This document shows positions 1-4,821 of a stretch of DNA of 9,572 nucleotides, piece by piece (position 1 is the stretch's first letter; every line of letters begins with the position of its first letter). Source of the DNA: Firmicutes bacterium UBA6811 (lineage in GTDB: Bacteria > Bacillota > SHA-98 > UBA4971); NCBI GenBank assembly GCA_002452295.1, contig DKEX01000050.1, positions 1 through 9,572 on the forward strand, given 5' to 3'. The notes under the pieces were generated by a model. It was not told where the DNA came from, did not search any database, and saw only the letters and a list, made by a program, of their open reading frames with translations. Both the position numbers and the translations under genes were made by a program.

Positions 1-2097
1 TGCTCCTGCTGCATATCCTGTATGTCCGCCTGCGCCTGTGGGCGCGGCCGCAGTTGCAGCCAGGCCCTGGCCAAGCCCGATGGCGTTCGCGACCGCGATG
101 GCGGTATCCTTGTGGTCTCCCGTTATCATGATCGGGAGTATGCCTGCTTCGCGGCACGTCTTTACCGCGGCTGGTACCTCGGCCCTCGGTGGGTCCATCA
201 TGCCCATGAGCCCCACGAACACGAGGTCTCGCTCAATGTCGTCCACATCGAGGCGGGGCGGAAGTGACGGCAACGCTCTGAACGCGAATGCCAGCACCCG
301 GAGGGCATCGGCAGCCATGCGGCTGTTCGCGCCCATGATGCGAGCCCTCCCCGCATCATCAAGAGGCCGTACCTCCCCCCGTTCAAAGACAAACGCGCAG
401 CGTGCGAGGACGGAGTCCGGAGCGCCCTTCACCAGGGCCACGCAGCCGCTGCCGGTGCTGGAAGATACGTCCCTGCCCGCATGGCGGGGTGCCAACGCGC
501 CGCCGGGGTCGCCGGCACCGGCGCCATCCGCTGCCGGACCCGCGTCCACGCCAGTGACCGCATCCGCATCGGTACCCACATCCGCACCCGGGTTCGTCCC
601 CTCCGCCGTCTGCGGGCGTGCGTCGGGAAGCGGCCACGGGAACCGGTTTATCGTGGCCATCCGTTTCCGCACCGAGTCGAACGGGATCTCCCCTACGCGG
701 GGCGCCCGCCCCTCATCAGCCGGGCCGAACCCGGCCTTCCGTGCCGCCACGACAAGGGCACCCTCCGTCGGGTCACCCGTTATGTACCATTCTCCCGCCT
801 CGGGATTCTGACGAAGCTCGGAGTTGTTGCACAATGCGGCGGTGCGCACAAGCATGCCAAGATGCGGGTCACCCGGGTCAACCGCGCCCCCGCTGCTCGG
901 CGCGCTGGCCTCGCCATCGGCCGGAGCGCTTGCCTCCACGAACTCTCCTTCCGGCGAATAGCCCTGGCCTGTGACCTCCAGCAGCCGACCGTTCATGTAC
1001 GCCCTGGTCACCGTCATCTGGTTCTCCGTGAGGGTGCCGGTCTTGTCCGAACAGATGGCCGTGGCGCTTCCCAGGGTCTCCACGGCGGGCAGCTTACGAA
1101 CGATGGCGTGATGCCGCGCCATGCGTTGCACCCCGATGGCGAGCACCACGGTGACAATGGCAGGAAGCCCCTCGGGGATTGCGGCAACCGTCAGGCTAAC
1201 CGAGGTCAAGAACATCTCGAAGGCGGGGATGCCCCGTAGAAACCCCGCGAGGAACATGAGGCCGCACAGCCCGAGCGCCGCCCCGCCGAGCCACTTGCCC
1301 AGTTCCTCCAGGCGCTCCTGGAGTGGCGTCCGCTTCTCGACGGACGTCTCCATGAGCCCGGCTATCCGCCCCACCTGCGTGTTCATGCCGGTTGCGACCA
1401 CCACGGCGCGGCCGCGGCCGTACACGCAGATCGTGGCCATGTGCAGCATGTTCGTCCGGTCGCCGATCGGCGCCTCCTCCGGGAGGATGGCATCGGCAGC
1501 CTTCTCCACGGGCACCGATTCGCCTGTGAGCGCCGCTTCCTCGACCTTGAGCGTGACCGCCTCGATGATGCGCATGTCGGCGGGGATGTGGTCGCCCGCC
1601 TCGATGAGCACCACATCGCCCGGCACGAGCTCGCGCGCGGGCACCATGACGGTAACCCCGTCGCGGCGCACCCGGGCGTTCGGAGCGGCCAGCTTCTTGA
1701 GGGCTGCGAGGGCTTTTTCCGCCCGGCTTTCCTGCGTCACCCCGAGGACGGCGTTGACCACGACTATCGCCATGATGACGATCCCCTCGGTGGCCTCACG
1801 CAGCGCCGCAGATATGACGGCTGCGACGATGAGCACCAGCACCAGCGGCTCCTTGAACTGGGCGATGAACATCTCGAGGATGCTCGGCCCGGGTTTCTCG
1901 CGCAGCTCATTCGGGCCGAAGCGCTCCAGGCGAGCCTTCGCGTCCTCAGAGGACAGGCCTTTCGCAATGTCGGTTCCCAGGGACACAGCGACGTCTGCCA
2001 CGCCCATGGAGTGATACGCAACCGCACCTTCTACAGGGGCGCCGGCAATGCTGGGGCTGGCGTTCTCAACACGATTCACAGCAGTCTCTCTCGCCAT
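1..2097 (-). CDS. P-type IIA cation-transporting ATPase (Ca2+/Mn2+ exporter type), 3' end beyond window
   Basis: An open frame of 699 codons runs off the left edge. It starts at ATG 2097, preceded by an AAAGGAAA Shine-Dalgarno about 8 nt upstream. Family landmarks appear in canonical order: an N-terminal cation-ATPase domain (about residues 30-100), the actuator-domain TGES motif (191-194), the TM4 ion-site motif VAAIPEGLPA (about 304-313, with Glu309), the phosphorylation motif DKTGT (Asp351), TGDPTEG (440-446), KGAPD (557-561), DPPR (635-638) and MITGD (657-661). The rest of the P domain (the GDGxNDxPAL hinge) and TM5-10 lie outside the window. The PEGLP motif and overall layout match SERCA/PMR1-like Ca2+/Mn2+ pumps (P-IIA), which export divalent cations across the membrane at the cost of ATP. 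Sequence alone does not separate Ca2+ from Mn2+. The yybP-ykoY riboswitch in its leader favours Mn2+ efflux, as for Lactococcus YoaB. A long low-complexity insert splits the nucleotide-binding domain (residues about 488-550). A second Ala/Gly-rich tract begins after residue 677 at the window edge. Confidence 0.96.
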   Translation of the reverse strand, partial: MARETAVNRVENASPSIAGAPVEGAVAYHSMGVADVAVSLGTDIAKGLSSEDAKARLERFGPNELREKPGPSILEMFIAQFKEPLVLVLIVAAVISAALREATEGIVIMAIVVVNAVLGVTQESRAEKALAALKKLAAPNARVRRDGVTVMVPARELVPGDVVLIEAGDHIPADMRIIEAVTLKVEEAALTGESVPVEKAADAILPEEAPIGDRTNMLHMATICVYGRGRAVVVATGMNTQVGRIAGLMETSVEKRTPLQERLEELGKWLGGAALGLCGLMFLAGFLRGIPAFEMFLTSVSLTVAAIPEGLPAIVTVVLAIGVQRMARHHAIVRKLPAVETLGSATAICSDKTGTLTENQMTVTRAYMNGRLLEVTGQGYSPEGEFVEASAPADGEASAPSSGGAVDPGDPHLGMLVRTAALCNNSELRQNPEAGEWYITGDPTEGALVVAARKAGFGPADEGRAPRVGEIPFDSVRKRMATINRFPWPLPDARPQTAEGTNPGADVGTDADAVTGVDAGPAADGAGAGDPGGALAPRHAGRDVSSSTGSGCVALVKGAPDSVLARCAFVFERGEVRPLDDAGRARIMGANSRMAADALRVLAFAFRALPSLPPRLDVDDIERDLVFVGLMGMMDPPRAEVPAAVKTCREAGILPIMITGDHKDTAIAVANAIGLGQGLAATAAAPTGAGGHTGYAAGA
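448..636 (-). other. Low-complexity Gly/Ala/Asp-rich insert in the ATPase N domain
   Basis: Residues about 488-550 of the pump separate the conserved strand ending in KRMATINRF from the strand VALVKGAPD. P-II ATPases usually have only a short loop here, so about 45-50 residues are extra. The composition is dominated by Gly, Ala, Asp, Pro and Thr with no hydrophobic core, so it is probably a disordered surface loop. On the coding strand the stretch around 538-588 contains degenerate GATGCG/GACGCG-like hexamers. These suggest growth by slippage in multiples of six, which keeps the frame. The reading frame is intact on both sides, so this is an insert and not a frameshift. Confidence 0.75.
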
Positions 2098-2328
2098 CGC
2101 TCATTTCCTTTCGACCTGGTGCATGGCCCGGGTCTCATCGGTCGGGTCCGGCAGTCTCATCTGTAGTAGCCTGCCCTGCCCATGCCGGGTCTTGCCCATA
2201 GACTGCTTCAAGCAAGACGGACCTCGGAAACGAAAGGGTTCCCTGTCCGACTGCGCTGGCCACACGCAAGAAGCGCCGGGCGGCGGCCGCACATTGTCGT
2301 GCTTCGGCACACTTCGTCGCGGGATCGT
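2098..2328 (-). other. Distal 5' leader between riboswitch terminator and ATPase start
   Basis: About 230 nt of leader RNA separate the terminator U-tract from the ATPase ATG. I see no recognisable gene. A small hairpin lies at 2299-2310 (4-bp stem, GTGC/GCAC, with a CGAA loop on the transcript strand). The stretch ends in the ATPase ribosome-binding site. Open frames crossing this region begin inside the terminator or aptamer and lack plausible initiation sites, so I do not call them genes. The function of such a long spacer is unknown. Confidence 0.5.
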
Positions 2329-2369
2329 AACAAAAGACCTCCACACCATCGAAATGGTGCGAAGGTCTT
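2329..2369 (-). terminator. Intrinsic terminator, expression platform of the Mn2+ riboswitch
   Basis: On the minus-strand transcript the arms 2369-2354 and 2349-2334 pair over 16 consecutive positions, two of them G-U wobbles, closed by a UUCG tetraloop (2353-2350). The stem is followed by UUUUGUU. On the opposite strand the wobble positions become mismatches, so the structure belongs to the minus-strand RNA. The 5' arm contains CCUUCGC (2365-2359), which is also the 3' strand of aptamer helix P1. Aptamer and terminator are therefore mutually exclusive. This predicts premature termination without ligand and read-through into the ATPase gene when Mn2+ is bound. Confidence 0.9.
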
Positions 2370-2448
2370 GCCAAGCCTGCAGGAGGCTGGTAAAGCCAGG
2401 CCCGAGGGCCGGTTGTTGACTTTACCGAAACCAGCTACTCCCCTTCGC
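2359..2448 (-). promoter_or_regulatory. yybP-ykoY (Mn2+-sensing) riboswitch aptamer
   Basis: Read on the minus strand, the element has the class hallmarks in order. P1 is GCGAAGG (2448-2442) pairing perfectly with CCUUCGC (2365-2359). The conserved L1 segment GGGGAGUAGC spans 2443-2434. A long hairpin has outer stem GGUAAAG/CUUUACC (2426-2420 with 2395-2389), with conserved UCAACA inside it and an apical GGCC-CUCG-GGCC stem (2410-2399). A short hairpin AGCCU/AGGCU follows (2388-2384 with 2378-2374), then the conserved L3-side segment GGCAAGACCUUCGC (2372-2359). The GGGGAGUAGC and GCAAGACCUU segments are the Mn2+/Ca2+-binding loops in solved members of this family (RF00080). The element lies upstream of a P-IIA ATPase, a known target type of this riboswitch. 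It controls transcription through the overlapping terminator. Confidence 0.94.
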
Positions 2449-2464
2449 TTGAGGTACCGTTCCA

Positions 2465-2480
2465 GCGCGCCACAGCGCGC
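2465..2480 (-). other. GC-rich leader hairpin 1
   Basis: GCGCGC (2465-2470) and GCGCGC (2475-2480) form a 6-bp stem around a 4-nt loop. It sits 16 nt upstream of riboswitch helix P1 in the minus-strand leader. It has no U-tract, so it is not a terminator. It may insulate the aptamer or act as an RNA stability or pausing element, but this is inference. Confidence 0.5.
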
Positions 2481-2491
2481 CGCAACCAATC

Positions 2492-2519
2492 GCGGGTAGG
2501 CACCTGAGTGCCTCCCCGC
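2492..2519 (-). other. GC-rich leader hairpin 2
   Basis: GCGGG-T-AGGCAC (2492-2503) pairs with GTGCCT-C-CCCGC (2508-2519), giving an 11-bp stem with one internal mismatch and a 4-nt loop. It lies between the predicted promoter and the Mn2+ riboswitch. No T-run follows on either strand, which argues against intrinsic termination. A protein-binding palindrome or a 5'-end RNA stabiliser are alternatives. The role is unknown. Confidence 0.5.
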
Positions 2520-2618
2520 CGACCGCCAGCACATGTATCTCGGCCCGAGGGGCACCGGGTACACCAGGCTACTGCTACACAGGAGTCTAGTCCGGAACCC
2601 GTCATGCGACCTACAGTT

Positions 2619-2648
2619 ATTATATCGGGTAAAGGGCAATGTTGGCAA
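2619..2648 (-). promoter_or_regulatory. Sigma-70/SigA-type promoter for the ATPase leader
   Basis: On the minus strand a perfect TATAAT -10 box (2624-2619) is preceded, across an 18-nt spacer, by TTGCCA (2648-2643), one mismatch from the TTGACA consensus. Transcription would start near 2610-2613. That gives a leader of about 515 nt carrying two hairpins, the riboswitch and its terminator before the ATPase ATG. It is the best promoter-like match I see on that strand between the aptamer and the plus-strand cassette. Confidence 0.72.
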
Positions 2649-2658
2649 TAGCGCTGGC

Positions 2659-2680
2659 GTACCCATCTGTTTGTGGGTAC
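2659..2680. repeat. Inverted repeat just upstream of the ATPase promoter
   Basis: GTACCCA (2659-2665) and TGGGTAC (2674-2680) form a perfect 7-bp inverted repeat with an 8-nt centre. It lies 11 bp upstream of the -35 box of the minus-strand promoter and about 155 bp upstream of the plus-strand cassette. The position is suitable for a DNA-binding regulator of either unit. No T-run follows, so it is not a terminator. I do not recognise it as a known operator such as an MntR or Fur box. Confidence 0.4.
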
Positions 2681-2835
2681 AGGCAAGGAATGCGGCCGCC
2701 GCGAGTACCCTCGATGCATCGGGCCAACCTGAGACTACATGCCCGAATAGAGCGAATAACTCGTCGGGGTCCGGGCCGATGTTAAGACTATATTGTGCAT
2801 GGCCTGACAGCAGGTTACAGTATAAATAATGGGAG

Positions 2836-3060
2836 GTGGCCACACTGAGTGAGGACCTGGTCCTGAGCATAGAAGAAGCCGCCCAACACCTCGAGGGTTC
2901 GAAACCGGTGGATCTGTACACCGTCTACCACAGCCTGCGACGCGGGCGGTTGCCGGGTAGCAAAGTAGGCCAGCAGTGGCGCATTCGCAAGAGTGACCTC
3001 GACCGCTTTCTCGCTCGGGCATTGCTTGCAGGCGAGGAAGAGCGCAAGGGGGAGGTATGA
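2836..3060 (+). CDS. Small excisionase/MerR-type helix-turn-helix protein, putative antitoxin
   Basis: The product is a DNA-binding protein of about 71-74 residues. It has the HTH_17/excisionase pattern: SIEEAAQHL (first helix), DLYTVYHSLRRGRLPG (recognition helix and turn), then KVGQQWRIRKSDLDRFL (wing and final helix). A short charged tail (AGEEERKGEV) follows. GTG 2836 is the first usual start codon but has no properly spaced ribosome-binding site. GGGAGGTGG (2831-2839) is instead ideally spaced for a CTG at 2845, so the real protein may begin LSEDLVLSIEE. The gene overlaps the downstream RelE-like gene in an ATGA arrangement (3057-3060), typical of translational coupling in toxin-antitoxin pairs. 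In such pairs the HTH protein usually neutralises the toxin and autoregulates the promoter. The antitoxin role is inferred from context. A stand-alone regulator or excisionase remnant is possible. Confidence 0.85.
   Translation: MATLSEDLVLSIEEAAQHLEGSKPVDLYTVYHSLRRGRLPGSKVGQQWRIRKSDLDRFLARALLAGEEERKGEV
2852..2864. promoter_or_regulatory. 13-bp palindrome at the start of the HTH gene, possible operator
   Basis: AGGACC-T-GGTCCT is a perfect palindrome with a one-base centre, placed a few codons after the likely translation start of the HTH gene. It could be an autoregulatory operator or an RNA hairpin occluding initiation. It also falls in codons of the protein and could be chance. Confidence 0.25.
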
Positions 3061-3239
3061 AAGAAAGGGGGGCTTATATGAGCCCCGCCCATGGGCCCAA
3101 CATCAAGAAACTCAGAGGCGAATCCGATGGCTATCGCTACCAGGTGGGCGGCTGGCGTATCCTCTACGAGGTCGATGAGGCCTCCAAAACAGTCAGGGTA
3201 TACGAGATAAGCCCCCGAGGCGACGCCTGCAAGCATTGA
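3057..3239 (+). CDS. Very short RelE/ParE-fold toxin-like protein
   Basis: The product is 60 residues from ATG 3057. It is 53 residues if the in-frame ATG 3078 is used, which has AAAGGGGGG (3064-3072) 5 nt upstream. The sequence HGPNIKKLRGESDGYRYQVGGWRILYEVDEASKTVRVYEISPRGD, shown here in pieces (HGPNIKKLRG; GYRYQVGGWRILYEV; VRVYEISPRGD), matches the C-terminal beta-sheet half of RelE/ParE toxins, including the Arg in the WRILYE strand and the PRGD turn. Full-length relatives are about 85-95 residues and carry two N-terminal helices, which are absent here. The usual C-terminal aromatic of the family (R-x-D-x-Y) is replaced by Ala-Cys. It overlaps the HTH gene and is probably co-transcribed with it. 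The gene could encode a minimal or inactive RelE-family toxin. Family assignment is good; ribosome-dependent RNase or gyrase-poison activity is not shown. Confidence 0.85.
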   Translation: MKERGAYMSPAHGPNIKKLRGESDGYRYQVGGWRILYEVDEASKTVRVYEISPRGDACKH

Positions 3240-3260
3240 ACCCGGAGTTGCCATCCGGGT
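3240..3260. terminator. Hairpin between convergent genes, weak terminator candidate
   Basis: ACCCGGA (3240-3246) pairs with TCCGGGT (3254-3260) around a 7-nt loop, beginning at the last base of the toxin stop codon. No clear T-run follows on either strand, so it may terminate poorly or only protect the 3' end. The rest of the 149-nt convergent gap up to 3388 contains nothing I recognise. Confidence 0.35.
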
Positions 3261-3388
3261 CCTCGCTGGGCCTCTGTCCAGACACCTTCGCTGTTCGACT
3301 CGCCGCCAGCCCAGGGCGCGTGAGAACCGCAGCCACAGTAGCCTGAGCGGAATGCAGGGCGTCAGCGGCGATGTCGGTGCTTGTGGCG

Positions 3389-4609
3389 TTACCTCAAGAC
3401 CGCCCATGCAACGGCGACGACCACCAGGACAACCTCAGGTACCGCGACCAACTTATAGACTTCCCCAAAGCTCGCCCTGAAGTAGGTAACTGTGAGGGAA
3501 AAGCATAAGTGCGCCGGAGAGAGCATGACCCCGGCCTGGCCGCTCACGACGCCGAGGACCGCGAGGCTGAGGGAGGGCTGGCCGGCGCCTGAGGCGCCCA
3601 GACCTGCCACAACGGGCAGCGCAAGGCCGGCGTACGCTGGGGCGTACCCTGTGAGGAACCCCACGAGGAACGGCATGGCGAACGCGACAAGGGCCATGGG
3701 GACGCCCGCCGACTCGAAGAAAGCCGGCAGCTCCTGCAAGGCGCCCGAAAGCTCGAGGACGCCCTTGAACGCCATGACCCCGGCGATGAGGAAGATGATG
3801 CTGCTTATCAGAGCCTCCCTCACAAATGCCGCCACCTCCCGCGCAGGTATGCGGGCGTATACGGCGGTCAGCAGGGTGACCACGCCGAGGACGAGCATGA
3901 TGTCCAGCTTGAAGGCCACAGCGCCCACGATGACGGAGAGGATGGGCACGAGGCCGGTTGCAAGCGCCACCCAGTCCGCACGGGTGGCTCGGACGGCATC
4001 TTCGCCGGCCCATGCGGCCCGGGGAAGCCCACGGAAACCGACCAGGGCGCCGGTCGCTATGGCGATCGCGAAGAACGGGGCAGTCAGCGTGACGTAGGTC
4101 GAGATCGGCAGGCCCAGCAGTTTCGAGGCGATGATGACTCCCGGGTAGACGGGAACCACGAACTCCATCGGGTGCCGGAACCAGTAGTTGATGAAGCTCC
4201 TCCGCTCTGGCGAGACGGGCATCTCCCGGGTGACCTCGCCTACCATGGGCGCGGAGAAGAGCGCGCCACCCGCTGAGGGCAGGAAGCCCACAAAAAGAGG
4301 AAGGAGGGCCGCGACCACCCGCCGGTCCCGCACTATCCTGCCGAGCGCCCCTGTCATCCCGCCGAGGAAGCCTGCGTGGCGCATCACGTTCTCGAGTACC
4401 ATCACGAGCAGCAGTGCAACCACGAGCCTGAGAGAGTCCAGCGAGAACACAGATCGAACGATGCCACGCCCGAGCGCGACCGGACCCATCCTGAACATGA
4501 GCCCCAGCGCAACCGCGGCCACGAACATGGCGATGCCCAGGTTGACCTTCCAGCGGAGCGCGACCACGATGAACACGCAGACCAGGACCAGCTTAACGAG
4601 CGCAGCCAC
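3389..4609 (-). CDS. DUF401-family integral membrane transporter-like protein
   Basis: The product is a highly hydrophobic protein of 406 residues with about 10-12 membrane segments and very few charged residues between them. It shows the pattern I associate with the DUF401 family (AF0261-like): GFLPSAGGALFSAPMV (about 108-123), NYWFRHPMEF (141-150) followed by VVPVYPG, and a late GFLTGYAPAYAGLALPVV helix. The family is uncharacterised and resembles secondary transporters of the ion-transporter superfamily, so a role in moving an anionic or organic-acid metabolite across the membrane is plausible but unproven. I prefer GTG 4609, which has AGGGG 7 nt upstream and opens directly into the first membrane helix. 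An in-frame ATG at 4633 would add eight residues encoded by the G-rich hexamer repeat. It is the last gene of the minus-strand catabolic cluster, 212 nt after the hydantoinase-like gene, and may handle the product or substrate. Confidence 0.88.
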   Translation of the reverse strand: MAALVKLVLVCVFIVVALRWKVNLGIAMFVAAVALGLMFRMGPVALGRGIVRSVFSLDSLRLVVALLLVMVLENVMRHAGFLGGMTGALGRIVRDRRVVAALLPLFVGFLPSAGGALFSAPMVGEVTREMPVSPERRSFINYWFRHPMEFVVPVYPGVIIASKLLGLPISTYVTLTAPFFAIAIATGALVGFRGLPRAAWAGEDAVRATRADWVALATGLVPILSVIVGAVAFKLDIMLVLGVVTLLTAVYARIPAREVAAFVREALISSIIFLIAGVMAFKGVLELSGALQELPAFFESAGVPMALVAFAMPFLVGFLTGYAPAYAGLALPVVAGLGASGAGQPSLSLAVLGVVSGQAGVMLSPAHLCFSLTVTYFRASFGEVYKLVAVPEVVLVVVAVAWAVLR

Positions 4610-4611
4610 TT

Positions 4612-4695
4612 CTTGCCCCTGCCCCCATCCCAATCCCTATCCCTATACCCGTCCCCATCCCCATCCCCGGCCTCATGCCCGGCCTCATCCTCATC
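4612..4695 (-). repeat. 84-bp G-rich hexanucleotide tandem repeat upstream of the DUF401 gene
   Basis: Read on the minus strand, 14 consecutive hexamers follow a GATGGG/GATGAG consensus: GATGAG twice, GCCGGG, CATGAG, GCCGGG, GATGGG twice, GACGGG, TATAGG, GATAGG, GATTGG, GATGGG, GGCAGG and GGCAAG. G-runs of three or more recur with 6-nt periodicity over 4616-4668, so the mRNA-sense strand could form a G-quadruplex. The array ends at the DUF401 GTG start and its last G-run is the ribosome-binding site. Copy-number change would move in steps of six and could alter translation initiation. The remaining gap (4696-4821) holds no recognisable gene. Confidence 0.85.
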
Positions 4696-4821
4696 GACTA
4701 CCACGCTGCTATCGGCCGAGTTTGCAGGGCCACGCCGCCTCATTCCCGGTATTCTTCTACCCAGGTGGCCGATGTCCTGCCCGGGCTCGTCTTTGCCGTA
4801 GGCTTTTCCGAGGCTCGCCGC

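Noticed and set aside
38..811. Plus-strand frames opposite the ATPase (257, 252, 297 and 241 codons between 38 and 2166)
   Set aside because: They lie antisense to a P-type ATPase with all motifs intact, and their Ala/Pro/Ser/Arg-rich products are typical GC-rich shadows.
2101..2349. Minus-strand 82-codon frame ending 3 nt before the ATPase ATG
   Set aside because: Its ATG lies within the terminator hairpin with no suitable ribosome-binding site, and its composition (many Arg, Pro and Cys) does not look like a real protein. A leader peptide is not excluded but is not supported.
2344..2426. Plus-strand ncRNA read from the cluster of hairpins
   Set aside because: Pairing is better on the minus strand (mismatches become G-U wobbles) and the conserved riboswitch segments read only on that strand.
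2781..2830. AT-rich stretch with TATATT and TATAAA as promoter for the HTH/RelE pair
   Set aside because: -10-like boxes exist but no -35 box lies at an acceptable distance, so a promoter is likely nearby but cannot be placed.
2208..2921. Minus-strand open frame of 237 codons across the divergent region
   Set aside because: It covers the riboswitch, terminator and promoter and part of the HTH gene antisense. It has no family resemblance and is a by-product of high GC.
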